Source: Acidobacteriota bacterium (GTDB taxonomy: Bacteria; Acidobacteriota; Thermoanaerobaculia; Thermoanaerobaculales; Thermoanaerobaculaceae). Taken from it: a stretch of 64,000 nt of DNA. Below, in pieces: positions 47,501 to 55,393 of the stretch. Position 1 is the first letter of the stretch; each line of letters starts with the position of its first letter. The notes under the pieces were generated by a model, which ran no database searches, was not told the origin of the DNA, and saw only the letters and a program-made list of their open reading frames with translations. The position numbers and the translations under genes are program-made. The stretch lies in NCBI GenBank assembly GCA_016213675.1, contig JACQZW010000006.1, positions 1 through 64,000 of the forward strand, read 5' to 3'.

Positions 47501-49043
47501 GGTCGAACCAGGTGTTGAAGCGGTCGAGGGCGCGCTGCAGGAAGTTGCGCCGGCCGGTCCGCTCGATGTCCGGGTCGTACCAGCGCGACGACAGCATCGG
47601 GTCGAGGGTGAAGGAGACGAACAGCGAGACGACCACTGCGAAGGCGACGGTCAGGCCGAACTGGTAGAAGAAGCGGCCGATGATCCCCTTCATGAACGCT
47701 ACCGGCACGAACACCGCGATGATCGACATCGAGGTGGCGAGCACCGCGAGGCCGATCTCGCTCGTCCCCTCGCGGGCGGCGGTGAAGTGGTCCTCGCCGC
47801 GCTCCAGGTGGCGGACGATGTTCTCCCGGACGACGATGGCGTCGTCGATCAGGAAGCCGATCGCCAGGGAGAGCGCCATCAGCGTCAGCGTGTTGATGGT
47901 CATGCCGAGGAAGTACATGGCGATGAACGAGGAGATCACCGAGATCGGCAGCGTCAGGCCGGTGATCACCGTCGAGCGCCACGAGTTCAGGAAACAGAAG
48001 ACGATGAGGACCGTCAGCAGGCCACCGATCACGAGCGTCGTCTTCACGTCGGCCACCGACTCGCGGATCATCGCCGAGCTGTCGCGGACCACCTGGATCT
48101 CGATGCCTGGGGGCATCTCCTCGCGGAGCCTCTCGACGGTCCTGATCACGTTGTCGACGACCTGGACGGTGTTCGCCTTGGACTGCTTGAGGATGTCGAT
48201 GGCCACCGCCGGCGTGCCGTTGACCAGCGCGAGCGAGCGCTGCTCCTCGACGCCGTCGACGACCGTCGCGACCTGACCCAGGCGGATCGGCTGGGTCCCC
48301 CGCCGGGCGATCACCATGGCCGGGTAGGACGCGACCTCCTCGGGCTTCCCGGAGACCCGCAGCGGCACCTCGGTGCCGTCGCGGTTGAGCCGGCCGAGCG
48401 GGGTGTTCACGTTCTCCGACTGCAGGCCGAAGATCACCTCGTCAACGCCCATGCCGAGCGCCTCGAGGCGCGCGGGGTCGAGGTTGACGGCGACCTCGCG
48501 GGTCGAGTCGCCGACCATCTTCGCCTTGCCGACCCCCGGGATGTTCTCCAGGCGCCGCTTGACCGTCCGGTCGACGAGGGTGGTCAGCTCCCGCGCCGGC
48601 ATCGTCTCCGAGCGCACCGCCAGCGAGACGATCGGCATCGCCGCGAAGTCGAGCTTCTGGATGACCGGCTCCTGCAGCCCCGCCGGCAGCTCGTTGCGGA
48701 TGCCGTTGATCTTGGCGCGGGCCTCGGACGACGCCTCGTTGATCTTGACCTCGAGGTTGAACTCGACGACCACGCTGGACAGCCCCTCCCGCGAGGTCGA
48801 CATGACGTGCTTGACGCCGGGGATCGGGTTGACCGCCTCCTCGATGCGCTTGGTCACCTCCCGCTCCACGGTCTCGGGCGCCGCGCCCGGGAAGACGGTG
48901 AGGATCGACAGCACCGGGATCTCGACGTCGGGCATCATCTCGATGGCCAGGCGCCGGTAGGAGAACAGGCCGATCGTCACGAGGGCCAGGATGAGCACGG
49001 TGGCGAACACCGGCCGCTTGATGGACAGGTTGGAGAGGAACAT
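44526..49043 (-). CDS. RND efflux pump fused to TolC-like outer-membrane channel
   Basis: 1505 aa in one uninterrupted frame. Residues 1-1025 are a hydrophobe/amphiphile RND permease (AcrB/MexB type): first helix PVFATVLILALVTIGLFSYR, GVKHVMSTSREG porter segment, the proton-relay ALSLAIGFLIDDAIVVRE (double Asp in helix 4), RTALVTAGRTRLRPI, MTTAAMIFGMLP. Residues 1036-1058 (VAAVLIVSLAVSLFAIPAIAQ) look like a signal peptide or thirteenth helix; 1068-1083 is a Gly/Pro linker from a simple repeat; 1090-1505 is a complete TolC/OEP domain (LTLDDALAMAAERNRDI, ALFTWGQVGAAI, FPVFDGLKTRAQVAAAKSDL). An in-frame ATG at 45974 (Met1024) could alternatively start a free TolC protein. Two bases separate it from the adaptor gene. 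Confidence 0.9.
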   Translation of the reverse strand: MFLSNLSIKRPVFATVLILALVTIGLFSYRRLAIEMMPDVEIPVLSILTVFPGAAPETVEREVTKRIEEAVNPIPGVKHVMSTSREGLSSVVVEFNLEVKINEASSEARAKINGIRNELPAGLQEPVIQKLDFAAMPIVSLAVRSETMPARELTTLVDRTVKRRLENIPGVGKAKMVGDSTREVAVNLDPARLEALGMGVDEVIFGLQSENVNTPLGRLNRDGTEVPLRVSGKPEEVASYPAMVIARRGTQPIRLGQVATVVDGVEEQRSLALVNGTPAVAIDILKQSKANTVQVVDNVIRTVERLREEMPPGIEIQVVRDSSAMIRESVADVKTTLVIGGLLTVLIVFCFLNSWRSTVITGLTLPISVISSFIAMYFLGMTINTLTLMALSLAIGFLIDDAIVVRENIVRHLERGEDHFTAAREGTSEIGLAVLATSMSIIAVFVPVAFMKGIIGRFFYQFGLTVAFAVVVSLFVSFTLDPMLSSRWYDPDIERTGRRNFLQRALDRFNTWFDRTADLYKRLIGWALDHRGAVVGLATLAFVGGIFVMGLLQSEFFPAFDRGEFVVKFKSAPDASIVETRSRMIEVLDAMKKEVPEIAHTYATIGAGDNDTVRDAMIYIKLKEKSERERSQGELVTAVRARLEKIPGLILSVQDDPDAWEKPFQLNVRGEEIPKLKEYAAAIKQELYTIPGITDVEATLELDLPEYRIVVDRERAAATGLGTSAITSTVGALVGGQAVSTYEDETGEAVNVRVRLPLDLRQDINQVGDLRISVPGPDGVSLVPLADLITVERTTSPAEINRRDMRRQVVLSANLDKLPLGTAAEKAMVAAQRVKLAPGYSAVMAGDTEMMAESFGYLGEALILAVVFVYLILAAQFESFIDPLAIMLSLPLSIVGMAGMLVLTGDTLNIMSQIGLILLMGLVTKNAILLVDFTKVLRGRGMDRRTALVTAGRTRLRPIMMTTAAMIFGMLPLALALGQGAEMRAPMARAVVGGLITSTLLTLIVVPVVYSFLDDFATWLHRRMAGSQFEAHEAAKGVAAVLIVSLAVSLFAIPAIAQSPEPVVASAGLGTQDPGPGTQDPGPVTAAQGPLVLTLDDALAMAAERNRDIQKAQEYQNWLRARYVEERAAAFPHLSLDASVQRVHDESQRKFFKDIPPEFGSIFAFTQDLQTAQVGLSQALFTWGQVGAAIRGAKYALATGDDQLRRFRQEVQRDVTTAFYDVLLAKEFVAIARQNLEQKQRHLDEAERRQTLGTATDYDVLSARVAVDNARPDVIRTENAVVNARERLRYLLAEDAREVDVTGTLTAALGGQPIYQDVLARALENRPELSEIDNQKKVAAEVVKIRGAGDRPRLDLRAAYGWRDITTDYLGSDGNTWNAGVYLSFPVFDGLKTRAQVAAAKSDLRTVEIGEAKLKDGISVEARVAVDAVREAREIVGALAGTVAQAEKLLYMAEKGFEYGVKTKLDVDDANLAALQAQGALARAQRDYLVALVNLEWVQGTLGAS
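45794..45842. repeat. GGGACCC-type repeat read in frame as linker
   Basis: Tract of GGGTCCCGGGTCCTGAG units encoding LGTQDPGPGTQDPGP between the signal-like helix and the TolC domain. Same family as the intergenic tracts at 44499 and 62828. Confidence 0.8.
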
Positions 49044-49045
49044 GG

Positions 49046-50164
49046 CTACGCCTCTTTCGGGTTCGCCACGGCCACCCGGTCGCCGGGTCGGAGGTTGAAG
49101 CCGCCCCGGGTCACGACCTTGTCGCCCGCGGTCAGCCCCTCGACGATCTCGACCGCCGCGCCGGCGGTCTGACCGGTCCGGACCACGCGGCGCTCGGCGA
49201 CCTCACCGGCGACCACGAAGACCTCGGCCGAGCCGCGCTCGACGTCCCACGACAGCAGGGCGACGCGCGGGATCTGCAGCACGCCGGCGCGCGTCCCGGT
49301 CACGATGCGGCCCTTGACGAACAGGCCGCCGCGCAGCGACTCGTCGTCGTTCTTCACCTCGGCGATCACCTTGACCGAGCGGTCCGCCTGGTCGACCGAC
49401 GGGTTGATGTAGCGCACCGCGCCGAGGAACGTCTTGCCCGGCACCGCGTCGGTGGTGAACTCGATGGGCAGGCCGACCTTGAGCTGGCCGCTCCTTGTCG
49501 ACGGGACCGTCACCGTGAGGTCGAGGACGCGGTTGTCGACGACGCGGAACATCGACACGTCGCCGCCCATGTTCTCCACGCGGTCGCCGACGTTGACGCC
49601 GCAGAACGCCACGACGCCGTCGATGGGCGCGCGGATGATCGCCTTGTCCAGCCTGGTCTCGACGGCCCTGAGCTGCGCCCGCGCCGCGGCCGTGGTGGCC
49701 ACCGCGGCGTCCTGCGCCGAGCGCGTGTCGTCGAGGGTCTGCTGGGTGACGAGGCCGACCTCGAGGAGCTTGACCGCGCGCTCCAGCTCGCGGCGGGCCC
49801 GCGTCTCGGCGACCTCGGCCTGCATGACTGCGGCCTTCGCCCCCTCGACGCCCGCCTCGCCCTCCCGGGTGTCGAGGCGGGCGAGCGGCTGGCCCTTCCT
49901 CACGCGCACCCACTCGGTCACGTAGACCTGCTCGACCACCGCGGTGAACTCGGACTTCACGTCCGCCGCCGACTTCGGCTCGAGCTGCCCGACGACCTCG
50001 ATCGACTGGGCCAGCTCGGCCGCCGTCGCCGGGGTCACCTCGACCGCGACCGCCGGCTTGGTCGCCTGCGTCGCACCTCCCTCGCCGTCTCCCGAACAGC
50101 CCGCCGTCATCAGGGCGAGGACCAACGCCCCCGCGGTTACCGTCGCCAATGATCCTGTGCGCAT
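49046..50164 (-). CDS. RND periplasmic adaptor (membrane fusion) lipoprotein
   Basis: 372 aa, AcrA/MexA/HlyD_D23 type. Signal peptide with lipobox (LVLALMTAGCSG, Cys near residue 22). Lipoyl halves VVGQLEPKSAADV and IRAPIDGVVAFCGVNVGDRV flank a coiled-coil hairpin (about 95-170); then beta-barrel and membrane-proximal domains ending AEVFVVAGEVAERRVVRTG ... GDKVVTRGG. It links the inner-membrane pump to the outer-membrane channel. Its ATG overlaps the tetR stop (TGATG), and two bases separate its stop from the pump gene. Confidence 0.93.
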   Translation of the reverse strand: MRTGSLATVTAGALVLALMTAGCSGDGEGGATQATKPAVAVEVTPATAAELAQSIEVVGQLEPKSAADVKSEFTAVVEQVYVTEWVRVRKGQPLARLDTREGEAGVEGAKAAVMQAEVAETRARRELERAVKLLEVGLVTQQTLDDTRSAQDAAVATTAAARAQLRAVETRLDKAIIRAPIDGVVAFCGVNVGDRVENMGGDVSMFRVVDNRVLDLTVTVPSTRSGQLKVGLPIEFTTDAVPGKTFLGAVRYINPSVDQADRSVKVIAEVKNDDESLRGGLFVKGRIVTGTRAGVLQIPRVALLSWDVERGSAEVFVVAGEVAERRVVRTGQTAGAAVEIVEGLTAGDKVVTRGGFNLRPGDRVAVANPKEA

Positions 50165-50790
50165 CACTCTGACTCCTTTGCGTTGTTCGCAGAAACTCCC
50201 TCGAAGACCACCTGCAGCAGGCGCGCGAGCCGGTCGCGGCCGAAGTCCTTCTCGGGGTGGCACAGGCTCATGCCGCGCGCCACCTCGAACGGGCCGACGA
50301 TCGCCCACGCGACGTCCTCCGCGTCCCCGCGGCGGAACTCCCCCGCTTCCATCCCTTCGCGGACCAGGTTGGTCAGCGTATCCATGAACCTCGTGTGGAT
50401 CACCTCGAAGTCGAAGGCCGGCGCGCCCTGCGGCGGGCCGTAGTAGAACGAGTCGATCACGCGCATCACGTCGAGATGGTCGAGCACGAGCGAGAAGGCG
50501 CCGTCGAGGAAGCGTCCGATCCGGTCCCGCGCGCCGCCCGGCGCCGCGAGCGCGTCGGCGATCGTCGCCTCGAACTCGACCAGGGCCTCTCGCATGACCT
50601 CGTGGAAGATCCCTTCCTTGCTGCCGAAGTAGTAGTAGAGGACGGGCTTGGTGACGCCCGCCACCTCGACGATCTCGCGCACGGTGGTGGCGGCGTACCC
50701 CTTGCGGGCGAACAGCCCGATCGCCGCCGCCACGAGGCGGGTGCGAACCGTCTCGTCGACAACGACCTGGACCTGCTCCTCGGGCTTCAC
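50164..50790 (-). CDS. TetR-family repressor of the efflux operon
   Basis: 208 aa. N-terminal helix-turn-helix at residues 15-60 (RLVAAAIGLFARKGYAATTVREIVEVAGVTKPVLYYYFGSKEGIFHEV) is a textbook TetR domain; the C-terminal helical part should bind ligand and dimerise. First gene of the operon tetR-adaptor-pump/channel. A 16-bp palindrome overlapping the -10 of the promoter just upstream is the probable operator, so the operon is probably autorepressed and induced by a pump substrate. Confidence 0.93.
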   Translation of the reverse strand: MKPEEQVQVVVDETVRTRLVAAAIGLFARKGYAATTVREIVEVAGVTKPVLYYYFGSKEGIFHEVMREALVEFEATIADALAAPGGARDRIGRFLDGAFSLVLDHLDVMRVIDSFYYGPPQGAPAFDFEVIHTRFMDTLTNLVREGMEAGEFRRGDAEDVAWAIVGPFEVARGMSLCHPEKDFGRDRLARLLQVVFEGVSANNAKESE

Positions 50791-50810
50791 GCCGTCCCCC
50801 TTTCAACCGA

Positions 50811-50838
50811 GCACCGGTCCCGCCGTCGGGACCGGTGC
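50811..50838. promoter_or_regulatory. leader hairpin upstream of tetR
   Basis: GCACCGGTCCCG-CCGT-CGGGACCGGTGC, twelve-base perfect arms, between the promoter and the tetR start codon, so in the 5' leader. It may be a second regulatory site. Confidence 0.6.
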
Positions 50839-50839
50839 C

Positions 50840-50855
50840 TACTTACCGGTAAGTA
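50840..50855. promoter_or_regulatory. 16-bp palindromic operator
   Basis: TACTTACCGGTAAGTA, perfect palindrome overlapping the -10 element. Position and symmetry fit binding of the TetR dimer encoded next to it. Confidence 0.75.
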
Positions 50856-50879
50856 TAGGTCGAGTCACCGGAATGTCAA
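50852..50879 (-). promoter_or_regulatory. promoter of the efflux operon
   Basis: On the minus strand TTGACA (50879-50874), 16-bp spacer, TATACT (50857-50852). The best sigma-70 match in the window, and overlapping the operator. Confidence 0.8.
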
Positions 50880-51109
50880 GAACCCATGCCCCCCTTCTAC
50901 GCGGACTCAGCCAGGCGGTTGCAGGACCCACCGCTCCGACCGGGTCGTGCCGCCTTCCTGTGCAGGGGCCGCATGAGTACAGACCATTGGCTCTTCACCA
51001 TCACCGACCCTCCCTCGGGCATTCATCCGACCTCAATCGAGTTCGGGAGCGCCCTCGACCCGCGTCCATCGCGTGAGCCCAGGGGGCCTTCATGACTGCG
51101 CCATGACCC
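50880..51109. other. intergenic stretch before the FN3 gene
   Basis: No gene supported; short open frames lack any family feature. Confidence 0.4.
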
Positions 51110-51138
51110 TTGACAGGGAATGTCAGGCGCGCCACAGT
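51110..51138 (+). promoter_or_regulatory. putative promoter of the secreted FN3 gene
   Basis: TTGACA (51110-51115), 17-bp spacer, CACAGT (51133-51138). Perfect -35, weak -10; 31 bp before the start codon. Confidence 0.45.
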
Positions 51139-51169
51139 TGGCGGTCTTTTTCGAGGAGGATTGGATACG

Positions 51170-54064
51170 ATGCGAAGCCGGATCGGCACCCCCAAACCGC
51201 GACGCGGCGCCGCCGCGTCGATCGTTTTCGGCCTGACGCTGGCCCTCGTGCTGGCGGCGAGCCCGGCCCTGGCGCAGAGCCAGCCGACGGTCGTCCACCC
51301 GGACACGGTCGGCACCTCGACGCCGACGGTCGTCAACGTGGACCTCCGCACGCTCCCGCCGCCGCCGGAGTGGCGCCCCGGCATGCCGGTCCGCGACAAC
51401 CCGCGGCGGAGCACGCGGGTCCCGACCGCCAAGGTGCCCGAGCCCGGGCCGCACACCGATGGCCTCCTCGCGCGCCAGGAGAGCGTCGCGAGCATCTTGA
51501 ACGACGCCTTCGCCCCCGCCGATCGCAACTTCGACGCCTTCCCCTACCAGGGCGTCAACCCGCCGGACCCGGTTGGCGACGTCGGACCTAACCACTACAT
51601 CACCGCGTCGAACAGCAGCGGCAGCTCGGTGATCAGGATCTACGACAAGGCGTCGCCGACCCCGGCGGTCCTGGCGACCACCACGATGTCTGCCATCGCC
51701 GGCGGGACCGGGGTATGCGCGAGTGGCTACGGCGACCCGATCGTCCTGCACGACCAGTGGGCGGACCGTTGGCTGCTGGCCGAGTTCGCCAGCTCCGGCA
51801 ACACCCTGTGCATCTACATGTCGCAGGCAGCCGACCCGGTCTCCGGCGGCTGGTACATCTACCAGCTCACCACACCGAGCTTCCCCGACTACCCGAAGTT
51901 CGCGGTCTGGCCGAACGCCGACAACCTCTACACGTTGACCACCAACGAGTCCAGCTCGGCCAACTACGCCCTCAACCGCGCGGCGATGCTCGCCGGCAGC
52001 GCGATGACGTACCAGCGATTCGCGGTGACCGACCTCTCCGGCTTCGGCTTCCAGGCGCTCACCCCGGCCGACGTGGACGGCGCCACGGCGCCCGCCGCGG
52101 CGACTCCGGCGCTCATCGGCCGCCACATCGACAACGAGGTCCACTCGGGCTTCGCCGGCGCCGGCGACTACCTGCAGCTCTGGGCGCTCGACGTCGACTG
52201 GGCGACGCCCGCCAACTCCACGTTCACCGCGCTGCCGCTGATCCAGACCTCGGAGTTCGACTCCTCGCTGTGCGGCCTGACCTCGTTCTACTGCATGGCC
52301 AAGCCCGGCGTTCCCCAGAACACAAGCGGTGCCGCTCTCGACCCCCTGCGCGAAGTCATCATGTGGCGGATGGCGTACCGCAACTTCGGCGCCTACGAGA
52401 CGCTGGTCGGCAACCTCGTCACCGACGTCGACGGCGCGAACCGCGGCGGCGTGCGCTGGTTCGAGCTGCGCAACACCGGCGGCGCCGGCTGGACGCTGTT
52501 CCAGGAGGGGACCTACTCGCCCGACGTCGCCGGTGACCCGGCGAACGTCAACCGCTGGATGGGCTCGGCCGCGATGGACGGTGCCGGGAACATTGCCGTC
52601 GCCTACAGCGCCTCGGCGTTCACCAGCGTCTACCCGAGCCTGCGCTACGCCGGCCGCCGTGCCGCCTGCGACCCGACCGGCACGCTGCCGCTCGGCGAGC
52701 ACTCGATCATCGCCGCCGCCGCCAACAACGGCAGCAACCGCTGGGGCGACTACCACTCGATCAACCTCGACCCCGCCGACGACTGCACGTTCTGGTTCGC
52801 CGGCATGTACGGCGGGCCGACCTCCGGCCAGTGGACGACCCGGGTCGCCTCGTTCAAATTCCCCAACTGCGGCTGCACGATCCCAGGCACGCCCACGATC
52901 GACACCGCCACGGCGACCGGCCCCAACCAGATCCAGGTGACCTGGAGCGCCGGCGCCCCCGCCGCCGCCTCGTACAAGGTGATGCGCGCGCAGGGCACGT
53001 GCGCGGCGCCGACCACGCCATACACGGAGATCGCCGCCGGCGTGACCGGCACCTCGTACAGCGACAACACGGTGTCCGGCGGCGTCACCTACTCGTACAA
53101 GCTCATCGCCGTCGCCGCCGACGGGTGCGAGGCGTGCGAGTCCGGTTGCGTCGAGGCGACCGCGACCGGGACCTGCCTGCTGCCGCCGACGTTCGCCGGC
53201 GCCGCGAGCGCGTCGAGCCCGGGCGCCGCGACGTGCCAGATCACGGTGGCGTGGAACGCCGGCACGGCGACGTGCTCCGGTCCGCTCACCTACAACGTCT
53301 ACCGCTCGACGACCACCGGCTTCACCCCGTCGGCGGGCAACCGCGTCGGTACGGGCCTGGTCGGGACCAGCTACACCGACCTCGACCCGCTCACCCCGGG
53401 CACCCGCTACTACTACGTCGTCCGCGCCGTCGACTCCTCCAACGGCGTGGAGGAGACCAACCTCGTCGAGAAGAGCGCGATCCCCGCCGGGCCGGCGGTC
53501 CTCACCGAGGAGTTCGAGACCGGCGCAGCCGGTTGGACCACGGTAACGATGTCCGGGACCGCGAACCTGTGGGCGCTCGTCACGACCGCCTACAACTCGG
53601 CAACCCACTCCGAGTTCTGCGCCGATATCGGCTCGACCTCGGCCAACGCGCTCATCTCCCCGGTCATCGCACCTGTGGCCGGCTCGGTGCTCACCTTCTG
53701 GCACCGGTTCACGACCGAGAGCGGCTGGGACGGCGGCCGTCTCGAGGTCTCGACCGACGGTGGCGGCACCTGGGCCCAGGTTCCGGGTTCGGCCTTCCTG
53801 TCCGGTGGCTACAACGGGACCACCAGCGGGACTTACGGCAACCCGATCCCGGGGGCCGCATGGACCGGGACGGGCGGCTCTGGCAACAACTTCCTGGAGG
53901 TTCGGGTCGACATGACGGCCTACGCCGGTTCGAACGTCAGGGTCCGCTGGGCCCTCGGGACCGACAGCTCGGTGACCGGCGATGGCTGGTGGGTCGACTC
54001 CGTCTCCCTCACGGGAGCCTGCGTCCCAACCCCGGTCGAGCTCTTGAACCTGAGCATCCAATAA
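51170..54064 (+). CDS. large secreted protein with FN3 and MAM-like domains
   Basis: 964 aa, GAGGAGG ribosome site ten bases upstream. Signal peptide (SIVFGLTLALVLAASPALAQ). Residues 100-570 are a large beta-propeller-like region (LHDQWADRWLLAEF, PDYPKFAVWPNADNLY, NRWGDYHSINLDP) of a kind seen in surface proteins of unknown role. Two fibronectin type III domains follow (about 575-680 and 690-780), then a MAM/jelly-roll-like C-terminal domain (EEFETGAAGWTTV ... LTFWHRF ... GWWVDSVSL). It ends PVELLNLSIQ; a broken paralogue at 62011-62715 ends PVELQSFQVQ, so PVEL near the C-terminus may be a conserved tail. Extracellular, substrate unknown. Confidence 0.85.
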   Translation: MRSRIGTPKPRRGAAASIVFGLTLALVLAASPALAQSQPTVVHPDTVGTSTPTVVNVDLRTLPPPPEWRPGMPVRDNPRRSTRVPTAKVPEPGPHTDGLLARQESVASILNDAFAPADRNFDAFPYQGVNPPDPVGDVGPNHYITASNSSGSSVIRIYDKASPTPAVLATTTMSAIAGGTGVCASGYGDPIVLHDQWADRWLLAEFASSGNTLCIYMSQAADPVSGGWYIYQLTTPSFPDYPKFAVWPNADNLYTLTTNESSSANYALNRAAMLAGSAMTYQRFAVTDLSGFGFQALTPADVDGATAPAAATPALIGRHIDNEVHSGFAGAGDYLQLWALDVDWATPANSTFTALPLIQTSEFDSSLCGLTSFYCMAKPGVPQNTSGAALDPLREVIMWRMAYRNFGAYETLVGNLVTDVDGANRGGVRWFELRNTGGAGWTLFQEGTYSPDVAGDPANVNRWMGSAAMDGAGNIAVAYSASAFTSVYPSLRYAGRRAACDPTGTLPLGEHSIIAAAANNGSNRWGDYHSINLDPADDCTFWFAGMYGGPTSGQWTTRVASFKFPNCGCTIPGTPTIDTATATGPNQIQVTWSAGAPAAASYKVMRAQGTCAAPTTPYTEIAAGVTGTSYSDNTVSGGVTYSYKLIAVAADGCEACESGCVEATATGTCLLPPTFAGAASASSPGAATCQITVAWNAGTATCSGPLTYNVYRSTTTGFTPSAGNRVGTGLVGTSYTDLDPLTPGTRYYYVVRAVDSSNGVEETNLVEKSAIPAGPAVLTEEFETGAAGWTTVTMSGTANLWALVTTAYNSATHSEFCADIGSTSANALISPVIAPVAGSVLTFWHRFTTESGWDGGRLEVSTDGGGTWAQVPGSAFLSGGYNGTTSGTYGNPIPGAAWTGTGGSGNNFLEVRVDMTAYAGSNVRVRWALGTDSSVTGDGWWVDSVSLTGACVPTPVELLNLSIQ

Positions 54065-54088
54065 GCAACGCCTCCGCATGCGGTCACG

Positions 54089-54114
54089 GGGGAGCGGCCT
54101 TGCCGCTCCCCTTC
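54089..54114 (+). terminator. intrinsic terminator of the FN3 gene; group II intron target
   Basis: GGGGAGCGGC-CTT-GCCGCTCCCC then TTC. The same hairpin follows the genes ending at 60846 and 62715. A group II intron remnant starts six bases after the stem. Confidence 0.85.
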
Positions 54115-54119
54115 GTGTC

Positions 54120-54485
54120 GTGCGGCCAGCGTGACCGTCGACGCCAACGGCAGAGAGTCCCTTGGGGACGAGGTTGCACTGACCTGAGCGAAGCGCAAGG
54201 GCATTCCCGCGAGAGGGTGTCTGGGGGAAGCGGAGAGGGAGAAGCGGGCCGACGAGTGGGAATCGGATCCGAGGCGCCGACGACGAGGGTGAGTCGGCGA
54301 CAGACCACAAAGCTCTAGCAACCCAGGGACGGCGGCGTGGATCCGGCGAGGTTGCTGCTGGCCCATCCGGGCCTGCTTAGGATGCAGCGCGGCAGGTGCG
54401 GAAGCGAGCCGAGGGCGCCAAGACTGCCTGCACCGCGGGACCCAGGCTAACCGATCGCGTTTGCCTGGGGACGAGGTCTCGAGCC
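54120..54485 (+). mobile_element. group II intron 5' remnant 1 (class-C-like)
   Basis: Begins GTGCGGCCAGCGTGACC, a group II 5' end, and is collinear with the intron at 60946 through AGCGCAAGGGCA, GCGGGCCGACGAGTGGG, the AAGCTCTAGCAACC segment and TTGCCTGGGGACGAGG. It is domain I material only; the reverse transcriptase and domains V-VI are missing, so it cannot splice or move. Located immediately past a terminator hairpin, the known target of class C introns. Confidence 0.75.
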
Positions 54486-54741
54486 GGACGACCCCGGCGA
54501 AGCGGCGCTGTCCCACGTGCCACGCGGCTCCCAGCGAATCAGTTCGGGAACAGCCCTCACAGTCGATCCGCTGTGCTGGACGCCATGACGCCGCTCCATT
54601 CGAGGCCGACGTGGCTACCCTCCGTGACCGTCCCTTGACAATTCCGTGAGGGCTCCGCAAGCTGACGCAGATTCGCAGGCTGAACTGGCTACGTGTGCAA
54701 TCGACCGGAAGACGTGATTAGCGTCGCTATGGAGGTGTTCG
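54486..54741. other. intergenic stretch with possible promoter
   Basis: No gene. TTGACA (54635-54640) with CAAGCT 17 bp on could be a weak promoter for the gene at 54742. Confidence 0.35.
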
Positions 54742-55374
54742 ATGCGGTGGATGGTCGTGTTGGCAGTCCTGTTCGTCGTGTGTGGGCTGAACGCCGAGGC
54801 GGAACCCACAATCAGCTTCGAGCCGACCGCGGTCGTGGTCTCTGGGGTCACGTCAGGGGGCGAGGTCGCGCTCTACGGCGTGGCCCACGACTTTCGTTGG
54901 GAGTACCCGGCGATTCTGTGGTGGGCTCGAAGCCTGATCGACGAGAAGCAGATCGGCACAGTGAGCCTGGACCTCGGGCAGGGAGTTCCCGAGCACTCGC
55001 TCTGGATCGCGGTCGACATGACCACGGGCGAGTCGGGGTTCGGCTCGCCTCGGGCCGGGTTCGTTCGGCAGGTCGATTTCCAGGGCCCAGGAGTCGGAAA
55101 CGGGCCGGATGGCGAGTACACGGCGTTTCGGGCCGTGGGCGGGCTCGTGGACATTGTCGTCGTCAGGCCCGGCACAGGCCTGTGGCTGACGAAGACCGGC
55201 GATGGAGGTGCGGCCGACGCCGACGGAACCAGCGACGGAGTGGTCACGGCTGTGCTGTCCAGCTTCGAACCGGTCGGTGACTCGCCCCTGGCACCTGAGA
55301 CCTTCGATGCGAACGACATCGTCATCGTCGTTGATCCGAAGTCGATGAAGTTCTCGATTGTCGTAGTGAATTGA
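54742..55374 (+). CDS. secreted protein of unknown function, upstream of RHS gene
   Basis: 210 aa with signal peptide (MRWMVVLAVLFVVCGLNAEA). Beta-rich (TISFEPTAVVVSGVTSGGEVALYGVAHDF), with a long middle of GVPEHSLWIAVDMTTGESGFG and a DIVIVVDPKSMKFSIVVVN end. No family recognised. GGAGGTG precedes the ATG. Its stop is 20 bp before the RHS gene, so it probably belongs to the RHS operon and may assist RHS export or processing. Confidence 0.7.
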   Translation: MRWMVVLAVLFVVCGLNAEAEPTISFEPTAVVVSGVTSGGEVALYGVAHDFRWEYPAILWWARSLIDEKQIGTVSLDLGQGVPEHSLWIAVDMTTGESGFGSPRAGFVRQVDFQGPGVGNGPDGEYTAFRAVGGLVDIVVVRPGTGLWLTKTGDGGAADADGTSDGVVTAVLSSFEPVGDSPLAPETFDANDIVIVVDPKSMKFSIVVVN

Positions 55375-55393
55375 CAGAAGGACGGAGGATTCC

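Noticed and set aside
50886-51095. 69-aa frame between tetR and the FN3 gene
   Set aside because: No ribosome site, no recognisable domain, unusual composition.
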